Shown here: in pieces, positions 9,223 through 18,154 of the stretch
Numbering within the stretch: position 1 is the stretch's first letter
How the letters are laid out: every line of letters starts with the position of its first letter
Assembly: GCF_024178165.1 (NCBI RefSeq)
Contig: NZ_JAMZIE010000003.1
Location: 433,672 to 497,671, forward strand
Origin: Halohasta salina
Lineage (GTDB): Archaea > Halobacteriota > Halobacteria > Halobacteriales > Haloferacaceae
DNA length: 64,000 nucleotides
Direction of reading: 5' to 3'
Position numbers and translations under genes: made by a program
Notes under the pieces: model-generated
The model's database searches: none
What the model was told of the DNA's origin: nothing
The model's input: the letters and a program-made list of their open reading frames with translations, nothing else

Positions 9223-10008
9223 TCAGGCTACGGGGTTCGTGACCTCGTAGGAAACGTTCCCGTCCCGGAGTGCGTCGGTCACCCGGCCGATGGTGTCAGT
9301 CGAGGCGACGACGGCAACGTTTCGGCCGACGGCGGCGGCCGCGGCGGCGACCTCGCCGGCGGCGACGGTGACCGCCGGCTCGTGGTCGACCGCCCGCAGC
9401 GAGACGACGGCCTCGACGCCCGCCGCGACGACGAGGTCAGCGTGTCCACACGTGTCGGCGAGGGCGTCGGTGTCGACCGCGCGGCTCCCCCCTTCGCGAG
9501 CCGGCGGGATCTGGACGACCGTCACACTGCCGGCGCTCATATCGATGACACCCTCGAAGGAGGTGATGCTGACGTCGGTTCCTTCGGCGGCGTCGGTCGT
9601 CGCCACTCCCGTTGCAGGGCCGGATTCGCCGGGGGTCGCGTGGAGCAGTCCCTCCTGAACGGAGATGGTGACGGCGTCGCCGGCCTCGATGGGAGCGGTT
9701 GCGATCGCGGTGTCCTCTTGGACGGTCCCGAGCACGTCGCCGGTGACGTGTTCGGCGTACCGCTGCAGCGAGTTGGCCTGCTGGAACAGCCAGTCGACGC
9801 CCTCCTTGGTCACGGAGTACCGCGAGCGGCCCTCCTTGGTCACGAGGCCGTCGTCGACCAACTCACGGATGTACTCGCTGACGGCCTGACTGGTGACGCC
9901 GACCGCGTCGGCGATCTCGCCCTGACTCACCGCGGGCTGTCGATCGGCGATCTCGACGAGCACACGGAACCGGGTGGCGGTTCGCTTGTCGGCCAGCGCG
10001 TCGCTCAT
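9223..10008 (-). CDS. MarR-like winged-helix regulator with C-terminal sensor domain
   Basis: A 261-residue regulator. Residues about 10-75 form a winged helix (RFRVLVEIADRQPAVSQGEIADAVGVTSQAVSEYIREL, then a YSVTKEGVDWL wing). The rest is a Gly/Ala/Val-rich beta-alpha domain of unknown ligand (AVTVAAGEVAAAAAAVGRNVAVVAST). The start at 10008 is chosen over longer frames because a TATA-like box (10030-10037) lies 26 bases upstream. It is divergent from the metallophosphoesterase at 10094 with promoters only about 30 bases apart, so it may regulate that gene. Confidence 0.85.
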   Translation of the reverse strand: MSDALADKRTATRFRVLVEIADRQPAVSQGEIADAVGVTSQAVSEYIRELVDDGLVTKEGRSRYSVTKEGVDWLFQQANSLQRYAEHVTGDVLGTVQEDTAIATAPIEAGDAVTISVQEGLLHATPGESGPATGVATTDAAEGTDVSITSFEGVIDMSAGSVTVVQIPPAREGGSRAVDTDALADTCGHADLVVAAGVEAVVSLRAVDHEPAVTVAAGEVAAAAAAVGRNVAVVASTDTIGRVTDALRDGNVSYEVTNPVA

Positions 10009-10029
10009 GTCTCCCTGTCCGTCCGGGGA

Positions 10030-10037
10030 CATTAAAA
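10030..10037 (-). promoter_or_regulatory. TATA-like box for the MarR-like gene
   Basis: Minus-strand TTTTAATG centred 26 bases upstream of the ATG at 10008. Confidence 0.65.
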
Positions 10038-10064
10038 GCCCCGCGGGCACGCGCCGGCGGTGGC

Positions 10065-10072
10065 GTTTTAGG
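10065..10072 (+). promoter_or_regulatory. TATA-like box for the metallophosphoesterase
   Basis: GTTTTAGG centred 26 bases before the GTG at 10094, which supports that start. Confidence 0.6.
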
Positions 10073-10093
10073 CGCTGCCTACCGAGCGGTCGT

Positions 10094-10786
10094 GTGGACG
10101 AGTTCGCCTTCCGCGATCGGGCGGTGTATCTCCCCGGGACCGAGACGCTGGTGCTGGCGGATCTCCACCTCGGCCGGGCGGCCGTCTCGAACGTCTCGGC
10201 TCCGCTCGACGAACGGGACGACCTGCTGGACCGGCTGGCCCGGCTCCGGGCGACCTTCGAGCCGTCGACGGTCGTGTTCGCAGGCGACATCCTCCACAGT
10301 TTTTCGACCGTTCCCTCCGGGGTCGACGAGACCGTCGCCGAACTGTACGACCGGTGTGTCGACGCCGACGTCGACGTGATCGCCATCGAGGGAAACCACG
10401 ATCGACTCCTCGATACGGTCTGGCCGGCGGGCGTCGACTCGGCAGTAAAACTCAACGACGGCACCGTGATCTGTCACGGCCACACCGAACCCAACCTGCG
10501 GGGCAAGCGGTATCTGATCGGCCACGACCATCCGGCGATCACTATCGAGGGCCGCAAGCGGCCCTGTCTCTGTGTCGACCCTGAGGGGTACCGCGGGAAC
10601 GAACTGCTCGTCCTGCCGGCGTTCACCCGACTCGCCGGCGGCACGGAACTCAACCGCCTACACGGCGACGCTTTCCAGTCGCCGCTCGTGTCGTCGGTCG
10701 GCTCGCTGCAGCCGACCGTTTGGGACGCCGACGCCGGGGAAACGTTCCGGTTTCCGCCGCTCGGCGAGTTCCGTCGACTCCTGTGA
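10094..10786 (+). CDS. Calcineurin-type metallophosphoesterase
   Basis: A 230-residue phosphoesterase with the usual metal motifs: LADLHLG (D-x-H), FAGDILH (GD), IEGNHD (GNHD) and CHGHTE (GH-type C-terminal motif), plus GHDHPAI. It resembles the archaeal ICC-like phosphoesterase group; the substrate is unknown (nucleic acid or nucleotide are both possible). A GTG start at 10094 gives the conserved VDEFAFRDRAVYLPGTETLVLADLHLG and fits the promoter. It is divergent from a MarR-like regulator. Confidence 0.88.
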   Translation: MDEFAFRDRAVYLPGTETLVLADLHLGRAAVSNVSAPLDERDDLLDRLARLRATFEPSTVVFAGDILHSFSTVPSGVDETVAELYDRCVDADVDVIAIEGNHDRLLDTVWPAGVDSAVKLNDGTVICHGHTEPNLRGKRYLIGHDHPAITIEGRKRPCLCVDPEGYRGNELLVLPAFTRLAGGTELNRLHGDAFQSPLVSSVGSLQPTVWDADAGETFRFPPLGEFRRLL

Positions 10787-10895
10787 TACCGGGTCACGAG
10801 CAGTACCCACCGGACGGTAGCTGACAGCAAACCATTATGTTCGTCCTAATTATAATTAACTATAATGCAATTTGCCTCGAACGATACCATGGATC

Positions 10896-11936
10896 ATGAA
10901 AGCAGCCAGACTCCACGAGTACACGGATGACATGTCGAACGGACTATCGATCGACGAGATCGACAGGCCGCAGGTAGAACACAGCGACGACGTCATCGTC
11001 GAGGTAGAAGGGGCGGGGTGGTGTCAGACGGACAATCATATCATCGAGGGGATGTGGGAGCAGTACGTTCCCCAACCCCTCCCGATGACACTGGGCCATG
11101 AGAACGCCGGCACCGTTGTTGAGGTCGGCGAGGAGGTCCAGCTGGTCTCGGAGGGCGACCAGGTGATCTGCCATCCGGTCCAGACCTGTGGTACCTGCCG
11201 GCCCTGCCGGCAGGGCGAGACGATGTACTGTGAAAACGACGCGTTCAACGGCCTCACCACCGATGGGGGGTTCGCCGACGAACTCCACACGAGCGAGCGG
11301 TCGGTGATTCCGCTGCCCGACGGCGTCGACCCGGCCGACATCGCGCCCCACGCCGACGCGGGGATCACCGCCTATCACGCCGCGAAGAAGGCTGTCGGCG
11401 GGCTCAACCCCGGCGACGCCGCGGTCGTCATCGGGATCGGCGGCCTCGGCCACATCGGCCTGCAGTGTCTCGAATCGATGAGCGCCGCGGACATCGTCGC
11501 GGTGGACATCAAAGGGGCCGCCCGTGACCTCGCCGACGAGCTGGGCGCACACTACACTGTCGACCCCGAAAGCGAGGACGTCGCCGACGCCATCGGCGAC
11601 ATCACCGACGGGACCGGCGCAGCCCAAGTGCTCGATTTCGTCGGGGCCGACGAGACGACGGCGCTAGCACCCGATATCTGTGCGGCCGGCGGCGACCACC
11701 ACATCATCGGCTACGGCGGCCACGTCCACGAACCCGCACAGGCGCTGGTCAACGGCGAGTTCTCCTTCGTCGGCAACATCGTCGGCCGCTACGCCGAACT
11801 CCAGGAACTGGTCGCGCTGGTTGAACGCGGCGCCGTCGACCTGCACACCACCCGCTACGACCTCGGAGACATCAATGAGGTCGCCGAAAAACTGGAGCAC
11901 GGCGAGATCGAAGGCCGCGCGGTAATCACTCCCTAA
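10896..11936 (+). CDS. Zinc-dependent alcohol dehydrogenase (MDR family)
   Basis: A 346-residue medium-chain dehydrogenase. Catalytic zinc ligands are the Cys of GWCQTDNH, the His of GHENAG and the Asp/His region before ITAYHAA. The structural zinc site is complete (C-x2-C-x2-C-x7-C in CGTCRPCRQGETMYC). The Rossmann motif GIGGLGHIG is followed by an acidic residue (VAVDIKG), suggesting NAD preference. Substrate is not clear from sequence. The start at 10896 (MKAARLHEY) is typical; an AT-rich promoter with TATAATGC at 10861-10868 precedes it. Probably a single-gene unit. Confidence 0.92.
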   Translation: MKAARLHEYTDDMSNGLSIDEIDRPQVEHSDDVIVEVEGAGWCQTDNHIIEGMWEQYVPQPLPMTLGHENAGTVVEVGEEVQLVSEGDQVICHPVQTCGTCRPCRQGETMYCENDAFNGLTTDGGFADELHTSERSVIPLPDGVDPADIAPHADAGITAYHAAKKAVGGLNPGDAAVVIGIGGLGHIGLQCLESMSAADIVAVDIKGAARDLADELGAHYTVDPESEDVADAIGDITDGTGAAQVLDFVGADETTALAPDICAAGGDHHIIGYGGHVHEPAQALVNGEFSFVGNIVGRYAELQELVALVERGAVDLHTTRYDLGDINEVAEKLEHGEIEGRAVITP

Positions 11937-11942
11937 TCGAAG

Positions 11943-13214
11943 TTAGAAGTCTTCTAACACCGCCTCGGCGGCCTCGCGGCCGCTTTTCATCGCCCCCTGA
12001 ATCGAGGACCACTCGGTGTACTCGCCGGCGAGGTAGGTCCGCGGGCCGCCGTCCCGAACGTCGGGCAGCGAGTCGTGGATACCCGGCGGCTGGGCGAACT
12101 GCGCGAACGGGATGCGATCGGTCGCCAGCGGTTCGAGCCGGTCGAACTCCCGGTCTGGGTACCACGCCTCGAGCGTTTCACGGGTCGTTTCGGCCAGTTC
12201 GTCGCTCGGCGTGTCGAAGGGATCGTCGCCGAGGAACGTCGCGTTCAGCAAGCGGCCGCCGCTGTCGGCATACTCGGGGGCGACCTCCGAGATCGGGACG
12301 ATCGTGTTCGGCGCGGTGTCGCCGACGTTGAGCAGGATCCGCTTGCCCGTATCGAGTGGCGGTCCGTCGGGGAGTCGGTAGTGTTGGGTGACACAGCCGA
12401 TCCCCTCGGTCGGAATATCCTCGTTGCCAGTGAGACGGGCGGCGACCCGCGGGGGAGTGGCGACGACGACCGCGTCGACCGCTCGCCGGTCGGTGTCGGT
12501 GTCGACGACGGCGTGCCGTCGCTTCGGCGTGAGTTCGGTCACTGCCTCGCCGGTCTCGATGGTCGCTCCCGCGGCTGCGGCCCGATCGGCAAGCTGGCGG
12601 GTGATCGCACCCATTCCGCCGGCTGGGACGGCGGTCCCGCCCTCGCTGAGCGCCTTGAACGTGTACTCGAAGACCCGTTTGGAGGTGCCCAGCGAGCGGT
12701 CGAGGGTGATCCCGCCGTAGAACGGCGCAACGAAGTTCGAGAGATAGCGCTCCGAAAACCCCCACTCCCGGAGCCACGCCCTGATCGAGGCGTCCGGCCG
12801 CTCCAGCAGCGTCTCGTAGTCGCGGGTCGAGAGGTCCTGTCGGAGTGCGAGCGTTCGGAGTTTGTCGGTCGTCGTGACCTCGGTGTTGGTGAGACTGTCG
12901 ATCGTGGCGGTCGGATCCCGGAGCGGATCCGACAGCACCGACCGTCGGCCGGGCCGGGCGATGACTGCCCCCGGCTTGAACGACCGGAGATCGAGCGCTT
13001 CGAGGTCGAGCTCCCGGCGCACCGCGGGGTAGCCAGTGAGTAACACTTGAAAGCCGCGGTCGAGCAGACACCCCTGCCGTCGCCGGGACCGCACCCGCCC
13101 CCCGACGGTCTCCCGCTGTTCGTACACCGTCACGTCCGCCCCCGCCTCGGCGAGCTGTCGCGCCGCAACGAGGCCGGCAAGCCCGCCTCCCACGACGACA
13201 ACGGAACGACTCAT
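11943..13214 (-). CDS. FAD-dependent oxidoreductase (amine oxidase / phytoene desaturase-like)
   Basis: A 423-residue flavoprotein. The N-terminus is an FAD dinucleotide-binding motif (VVVVGGGLAGLVAARQLAEAGADVTVYEQ) followed by GGRVRS, and the C-terminus has the second FAD segment TYLAGEYTEWSSIQGAMKSGREAA. This arrangement is shared by protoporphyrinogen oxidases, carotenoid desaturases and monoamine oxidases. In haloarchaea such proteins are often linked to carotenoid metabolism, but I see no carotenoid genes here. ATG 13214 is chosen because a TATA-like sequence (minus-strand CTTTGTATC, 13234-13242) is 26 bases upstream. It is convergent with the dehydrogenase. Confidence 0.88.
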   Translation of the reverse strand: MSRSVVVVGGGLAGLVAARQLAEAGADVTVYEQRETVGGRVRSRRRQGCLLDRGFQVLLTGYPAVRRELDLEALDLRSFKPGAVIARPGRRSVLSDPLRDPTATIDSLTNTEVTTTDKLRTLALRQDLSTRDYETLLERPDASIRAWLREWGFSERYLSNFVAPFYGGITLDRSLGTSKRVFEYTFKALSEGGTAVPAGGMGAITRQLADRAAAAGATIETGEAVTELTPKRRHAVVDTDTDRRAVDAVVVATPPRVAARLTGNEDIPTEGIGCVTQHYRLPDGPPLDTGKRILLNVGDTAPNTIVPISEVAPEYADSGGRLLNATFLGDDPFDTPSDELAETTRETLEAWYPDREFDRLEPLATDRIPFAQFAQPPGIHDSLPDVRDGGPRTYLAGEYTEWSSIQGAMKSGREAAEAVLEDF

Positions 13215-13248
13215 ACCCACCCTTCGACCGGCCGATACAAAGGAACTG

Positions 13249-14226
13249 CTACTGTTCGCGTTCCACCGCGTCGTCCAGCCACTCGACGATCGGGTCGACC
13301 GCGGCCTCGGTGAGCACCGTTTCGAGATGCGTCACCCCGTCGAGGAGTTCCACGTCGGCGACCGGGTGGTCCGAAAACAGCGGCTCGTAGGCGTCGGCGT
13401 GGGCGGTTTCGTCGGCCGTCCCGGCAACCGTCAGCGTGGGGCGGTCGACCATCGTCTCGACGCTCTCCTCGGAGGCCATATACGACGCCATCAGCCGGTA
13501 GCTGTGCTCGGGGGTCCCGGTCCCGTTCCAGTCGTCGTCCGGAAGGTCGAACTCGACGACCGTCATGTCGCTGTAGGTCTCGAACCCGAAGCCGGTCAAC
13601 ACCCGGAGCATGACGATCCGGTCCATGTAGAACGACGCCCAGCCGCCGAGGGCCTCCCGGGTCGTCGGGGCCCCGAGACCGAGGAACGGGGCCAAAAGCA
13701 GGTAGCCGTCGACTAACCTGCCGACCGGCGGGGCGGCAAACCTGACGGCGATCCCCCCACCGGCCCCGTGGCCGCCGAGGACGATCTTCGCGTCGGGAAA
13801 AAGCAACTCGACGTTCTGGACCAGGCTTCTGACGTCGTCTTCGTACTGGCCGATGTAGTCGACGTCGCCGCGTCGTTCCGGCTCCGGGCCGTGGCCCCGC
13901 AGATCCGGCGTGAAGACGTGTGCGGCCCCGGAGTCGGCGATCGCGGCCGCAAGTGGCTGCAACAGCCGGCTGTCGAACCCAGCAGTGTGAAGCAGGATCA
14001 CCACCGTGTCGGCGTCGTCGGCGGTGTACTGTCGGTACTTCGGAAACGTCACGCCGTGGGTTCTGTACTTCCGCCGCCGCGGCAGCGTCGTCTCGTTGAT
14101 CCGATCGAGCCCATCGAAATCCAGCGTTCCCTCCGGGGCATCGCTACCGAGACAGCCCGCAAGCCCGGCAGCCAGCGCCGTGCCGCCCAACTGGAGCGCT
14201 TGGCGCCGACTCGTCGACGGGTCCAT
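13249..14226 (-). CDS. Tat-exported lipoprotein with alpha/beta-hydrolase fold, nucleophile Ser missing
   Basis: A 325-residue protein beginning with a twin-arginine signal and lipobox (SRRQALQLGG to LAGC), so it should be folded in the cytoplasm, exported by Tat and anchored outside by lipid. The mature part has an alpha/beta-hydrolase/lysophospholipase pattern (VVILLHTAGFDSRLL, TPDLRGHG, then the nucleophile elbow). The elbow reads GGHGAGG: the expected Ser of GHSxGG is Gly (codon 13765-13767). Candidate acid and base remain (GTADET and DGVTHLET). It may be a binding or non-catalytic protein. A TATA-like box (14249-14256) supports the start. Confidence 0.88.
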   Translation of the reverse strand: MDPSTSRRQALQLGGTALAAGLAGCLGSDAPEGTLDFDGLDRINETTLPRRRKYRTHGVTFPKYRQYTADDADTVVILLHTAGFDSRLLQPLAAAIADSGAAHVFTPDLRGHGPEPERRGDVDYIGQYEDDVRSLVQNVELLFPDAKIVLGGHGAGGGIAVRFAAPPVGRLVDGYLLLAPFLGLGAPTTREALGGWASFYMDRIVMLRVLTGFGFETYSDMTVVEFDLPDDDWNGTGTPEHSYRLMASYMASEESVETMVDRPTLTVAGTADETAHADAYEPLFSDHPVADVELLDGVTHLETVLTEAAVDPIVEWLDDAVEREQ

Positions 14227-14248
14227 ACCTCGCAGGGGGTTCAGAGCC

Positions 14249-14256
14249 AGTATAAA
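14249..14256 (-). promoter_or_regulatory. TATA-like box for the hydrolase-fold lipoprotein
   Basis: Minus-strand TTTATACT centred about 27 bases before the ATG at 14226. Confidence 0.7.
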
Positions 14257-14339
14257 TTTTGGTGCGATATTATTGCTTGTGGTAATCGCGGCCGGGTGCC
14301 GACGGGAAGGGCTTAGTCGGTCCCGTGGCAACGGTCGGT

Positions 14340-15533
14340 ATGGAGCAGACGCCAGCGTTCGCGGGCCTCGGCTGCACTGACTGTGGCTCGGTGGCCCCCT
14401 TCGATACCGTCGACGGCTGCCCCGCCTGTGGGGGCCGGCTAGAGCCGACCTACGAGTACGATGCGGTCGACCCCGCCGACCTCTTCGGGGCCACCGCGGC
14501 CGGCGTCGGCCACTGGCGGTTCGACGCCCTGCTGCCGTTCCCCCGAACCGCGGCGATCACCGCCGCCGAGGGGTCGACGCCGCTCGTTGCGGCCGACTCG
14601 CTGACGGAGGAACTCGGCGTTGGCGAGGTCTACATCAAAGACGAGGGGCGGAACCCGACCGGGACGGTCTACGATCGAGGGATGAGCCTCGCGGTGACCG
14701 CAATCGCGGGCCACGACGATCCCGAGGCTCTCGAACCGCTGGCGCTGGCCTCGACCGGCAACAGCGGCCAGTCGGCTGCCGCCTATGCCGGTCGGCTCGG
14801 CTTGCGGTCCTACAGTTTCGTTCCCTCACGGACGGCGTTTTCGAACAAGGCGCTGATCAACGTCCACGGCGGGGAGATGCGCGTCGTCGGCGGCCGGTAT
14901 CCCGACGCCGCACGCGCGGTCGACGACCAGTTAGCCACCGACTACTATTCGCTGCAGGAGTTTGCCACTCCCTACCGCCACGAGGGAGCCAAGACGGTCG
15001 CCTTCGAGCTGTACGCCGACCTCGGCGCGCTGCCCGACGTCGTCTTCGTCCCGACGAGCACCGGGGAACTCATTGCGGGAATCGCCACGGGGTTCGAGGA
15101 ACTCGTCGAGGTCGGTGCAGTCGACGAGACCCCGACAATCGTCGCGGTCCAGCCGACGAGCTGTGGGCCGATCGCGGCCGCGTTCGAGCGCGGCCTCGAC
15201 GACCCCGAGCCGTGGGCCCATCCCGACACGATCATCGGCGAGTTGGAGGTCACCGACCCGGCCGGTGGGGCCGAAGCCGTCGACGCCCTCCGTCGGCTCG
15301 ATGGCGAGGCGGTGACCGTCGACGACAGCGATAGCCTCGGATCGGCGACGACGGTCGCCCGCCATGAGATCGTCGAGATGGGGCCGGCCGGCGGTGCGGC
15401 CGCCGCGGGCGCCTGGGAGTGGCACGAAGCCGACGCCTTCTCCGGCGACGAGACCGTGGTCCTGCTCAACACCGAGTCGGGGGCCAAAAGCCCGGACGTG
15501 CTTCGGAGCCACCTGATGGGCCAAGGGATCTAG
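14340..15533 (+). CDS. Threonine synthase-like PLP-fold protein lacking the PLP lysine
   Basis: A 397-residue fold-type II protein. An N-terminal zinc ribbon (C-x2-C and C-x2-C in LGCTDCGS and GCPACGG) precedes the catalytic fold. The conserved region reads KDEGRNPTGTVYDRGMS, where threonine synthases have NPTGSFKDRG; the lysine that forms the PLP Schiff base is Tyr (codon 14670-14672). The rest of the fold is intact (ASTGNSGQSAAAYA phosphate loop region, PTSTGELIAG). Without Lys it is unlikely to make threonine by the known mechanism. I start at ATG 14340; a GTG at 14325 is possible. It is divergent from the hydrolase-fold gene. Confidence 0.85.
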   Translation: MEQTPAFAGLGCTDCGSVAPFDTVDGCPACGGRLEPTYEYDAVDPADLFGATAAGVGHWRFDALLPFPRTAAITAAEGSTPLVAADSLTEELGVGEVYIKDEGRNPTGTVYDRGMSLAVTAIAGHDDPEALEPLALASTGNSGQSAAAYAGRLGLRSYSFVPSRTAFSNKALINVHGGEMRVVGGRYPDAARAVDDQLATDYYSLQEFATPYRHEGAKTVAFELYADLGALPDVVFVPTSTGELIAGIATGFEELVEVGAVDETPTIVAVQPTSCGPIAAAFERGLDDPEPWAHPDTIIGELEVTDPAGGAEAVDALRRLDGEAVTVDDSDSLGSATTVARHEIVEMGPAGGAAAAGAWEWHEADAFSGDETVVLLNTESGAKSPDVLRSHLMGQGI

Positions 15534-15579
15534 TCGCCCGACCCGGTAGCTATTTGCCGCCGACACCGATACTGGGGAT

Positions 15580-16254
15580 ATGCTCAGCGACGTGATGGAG
15601 GACTACCTGAAGGCGATCTACGTGCTTCAGGTCGAGGGTGCTCCGCCCGTCTCGACCTCCGCGATCGCGGAGTATCTGGACAAGACCCCACCGACGGTCA
15701 CCAGCATGGTCGGCAAGCTCGAAGACCACGGACTGGTCGACCGCGAGAAGTACAAGGGCGTCGAACTCACTCCCGAAGGCGAGACTGTCGCCCTCGAAGT
15801 CATCCGTCACCATCGCCTGCTGGAGACGTTCCTGACCGAGCGGCTCGACTACTCCTGGAGCGAGGTCCACGACGAGGCCGACCGGCTCGAACACCACATC
15901 TCCGAGGAGTTCGAGCGCCGGGTTGCTGAAACGCTGGACTACCCGACGGTCGACCCCCACGGCGACCCGATCCCGGATGCGGATCTCGAACCGCTGGCCG
16001 AAGACGACTCGGTCGCCCTCAGCGAGTTCGGCGAGGGCGACCGCGTGGTTGTCGCCCGCGTCAGCGACCGCAACGACGAGGAGCTCGCCTACCTCGAAGA
16101 CGCGGGGATCACCCCCCGAACCGAACTCGAAATCGTCGACGTCGCCCCCTTCGGAATGGTTACCGTCCGCACTCCGGAGGGCGCCGAACAGAGCCTCCCC
16201 GAGTCGGTCGCCCGCTCGATCCGGGTCGAACCGCCCCTCGAAGAGACGGCCTAA
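15580..16254 (+). CDS. DtxR/MntR-family metal-dependent transcription regulator
   Basis: A 224-residue regulator with the three family domains: winged helix (about 5-60; EDYLKAIYVLQ, TSAIAEYLDKTPPTVTSMVGKLEDHGLV), metal-binding dimerisation domain (about 65-140; HHRLLETFL, E-x-H-x4-D in WSEVHDEADRLEHHISEE), and a C-terminal SH3/FeoA-like domain (about 150-220). Fe(II) or Mn(II) would act as co-repressor. It is monocistronic here. A DtxR-like palindrome in front of feoA at 42361 is a candidate target, though other DtxR proteins may exist in this genome. A TATA-like GCTATTTG lies 27 bases upstream. Confidence 0.92.
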   Translation: MLSDVMEDYLKAIYVLQVEGAPPVSTSAIAEYLDKTPPTVTSMVGKLEDHGLVDREKYKGVELTPEGETVALEVIRHHRLLETFLTERLDYSWSEVHDEADRLEHHISEEFERRVAETLDYPTVDPHGDPIPDADLEPLAEDDSVALSEFGEGDRVVVARVSDRNDEELAYLEDAGITPRTELEIVDVAPFGMVTVRTPEGAEQSLPESVARSIRVEPPLEETA

Positions 16255-16345
16255 CGATTCCGTCACCGGAGTAGTCACCGACTACCACGGCTTCTCGCGG
16301 CCGGAGACACAAACGGTTTCACCGCCGGCTCCCGTTGGGGCGACC

Positions 16346-17401
16346 ATGTTCGAGAAGTCGACGTGGATCAAACTCCCCCGGAACGTCGTCGTCGGCCACG
16401 GCGTGGTCGACGAACTCGGGGCGGCGATCACGGACCTCCATCTCACCGGCGAGCCACTGATCATCACGAGCCCGACTCCCAACGAGTTGGCGGGCGACCG
16501 AGTTCGGACACAGGTCCCCGACTCGTCGACGATCATCGTCGAGACGGCGAGCTTCGAGTCGATAGAGCGCGTCATCGAGACGGCCCAAGCCGAGGCCGCC
16601 GACTACCTCATCGGTCTCGGCGGCGGCAAACCCATCGACATCGCCAAGATGGCCGCCGACGAGCTCGACTGCGGGCTGGTCTCGGTCCCCACCGCGGCTA
16701 GCCACGACGGCATCGTCTCCGGTCGCTCCTCGGTTCCCGAGGGCAACACCCGTCACAGCGTCGCCGCCGACCCGCCGCTGGCGGTGGTCGCCGACACCGA
16801 AATCATGGCCAAAGCGCCGTGGGAACTGACGAGCGCGGGCTGTGCGGACATCATCTCCAACTACACCGCGGTCCGGGACTGGCGGCTGGCCAAGCGCCTC
16901 AAAAACGTCGAGTACTCCGAGTACGCCGGTGCGCTCTCGGAGATGACCGCCGAAATGTTGGTCGACAACGCCGACTCGATCCGGCCCAATCTCGAAGAGT
17001 CGGCGTGGATCGTGGTCAAGGCGCTGGTTTCCTCGGGGGTGGCGATGTCGATCGCCGGCTCCTCGCGGCCGGCCTCCGGCGCCGAACACCTGTTTTCCCA
17101 CCAGCTCGACCGGATCGCCCCCGGCGAAGCCCTCCATGGCCATCAGGTCGGCGTCGGCTCGATCCTCACCGAGTACCTCCATTCCGGCCACAACGGTCGC
17201 TGGCGGGCGATCCGCGATGCCCTCCGGAGCATCGACGCCCCGACGACGGCCGCGGAGCTCGGTATCAGCGACGACGACGTCCTCGAAGCGCTGACGACCG
17301 CCCACGAGATCCGCGACCGGTATACGATCCTCGGCAACGGCGTCAGCCTCGATGCCGCCTACGAGACCGCGACCGTCACCGGCGTCATCGACGGCGACTG
17401 A
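16346..17401 (+). CDS. egsA: sn-glycerol-1-phosphate dehydrogenase
   Basis: A 351-residue NAD(P)+-dependent G1P dehydrogenase, which converts dihydroxyacetone phosphate to sn-glycerol-1-phosphate, the backbone of archaeal ether lipids. Visible features are the dinucleotide-binding GLGGGKPIDIAK, the SVPTAASHDGIVS segment with a metal-site Asp, and zinc ligand histidines in EHLFSHQLD and LHGHQVGVG. The start MFEKSTWIKLP at 16346 is typical for haloarchaea; the open frame extends upstream only through the DtxR gene. This enzyme is a strong marker of archaeal origin. Confidence 0.95.
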   Translation: MFEKSTWIKLPRNVVVGHGVVDELGAAITDLHLTGEPLIITSPTPNELAGDRVRTQVPDSSTIIVETASFESIERVIETAQAEAADYLIGLGGGKPIDIAKMAADELDCGLVSVPTAASHDGIVSGRSSVPEGNTRHSVAADPPLAVVADTEIMAKAPWELTSAGCADIISNYTAVRDWRLAKRLKNVEYSEYAGALSEMTAEMLVDNADSIRPNLEESAWIVVKALVSSGVAMSIAGSSRPASGAEHLFSHQLDRIAPGEALHGHQVGVGSILTEYLHSGHNGRWRAIRDALRSIDAPTTAAELGISDDDVLEALTTAHEIRDRYTILGNGVSLDAAYETATVTGVIDGD

Positions 17402-17455
17402 CTCCTCGCCGCAGGAAATCCGAAGACCGATAGGCGGGCGGTTCCAACCCGCTGT

Positions 17456-18079
17456 ATGGATACTCCGTTGGTCGACGGGCCGGTCCGGGCCCACCCGAAA
17501 GCCGTCACGGCGCTGCTGTCGGTGGTCGGCTACGCCGCGGTCGTCGGGGCCTTTGTCGTCCCCTCGGTGCAGGCGCTGTTCCCACGGCTGAGCCTCGCGC
17601 AGGTCAACCTGCTGGCCGACGCCATCGCGGTCGTCAACTCGACGGCCGTCGTGCTGCTGTCGCTCGGCTGGTACTGGATCCGCAACGACGAGGTGAAGAA
17701 ACACGCCCGCGCGATGATCGCCTCCTTCGCCCTCATCCTGCTGTTCCTCTCGTTGTACCTCCCAAAGGTCGCCGGCGGCGGCACCAAGGAGTTCGTCCTC
17801 GAATCGTCCTACGCGTGGGTCCCGCTGTGGGAGTGGGTCTACCCCGCCTACCTACTGATGTTGGCGATCCACATCCTGCTGTCGATCCTCTCGGTCCCGC
17901 TGGTGTTGTACGCGATCGTCCTCGGGGTGACCCACACTCCCGAGGAGCTCCGGACCGAGACGCCACACCGGCGGGTCGGCCGACTCGCAGCGAGCGCGTG
18001 GATCCTCTCGTTGTTCCTCGGCGTCGTTACCTACCTCCTGTTGAACCACCTCTACGCCTGGGAGTTTATCGCGGCCTAA
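17456..18079 (+). CDS. DUF420-type membrane protein
   Basis: A 207-residue integral membrane protein with about five hydrophobic segments (around 18-40, 52-70, 85-104, 125-155, 178-198). It has conserved histidines after helices (KKHARAMI, LAIHILLS) that could bind metal or heme, as in the DUF420/CtaM-like family linked to cytochrome oxidase maturation. I recall the family by this pattern; function in archaea is not established. It stands alone between egsA and the NAD-kinase-like gene, a few kb from the cytochrome b operon. Confidence 0.82.
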   Translation: MDTPLVDGPVRAHPKAVTALLSVVGYAAVVGAFVVPSVQALFPRLSLAQVNLLADAIAVVNSTAVVLLSLGWYWIRNDEVKKHARAMIASFALILLFLSLYLPKVAGGGTKEFVLESSYAWVPLWEWVYPAYLLMLAIHILLSILSVPLVLYAIVLGVTHTPEELRTETPHRRVGRLAASAWILSLFLGVVTYLLLNHLYAWEFIAA

Positions 18080-18154
18080 TGTGTCGACCCGACGGGAATT
18101 TGTACCGGCCGTCCGATAGACGTAGGCAGTTCCTACTCGGAGAATCGTCCTGAA

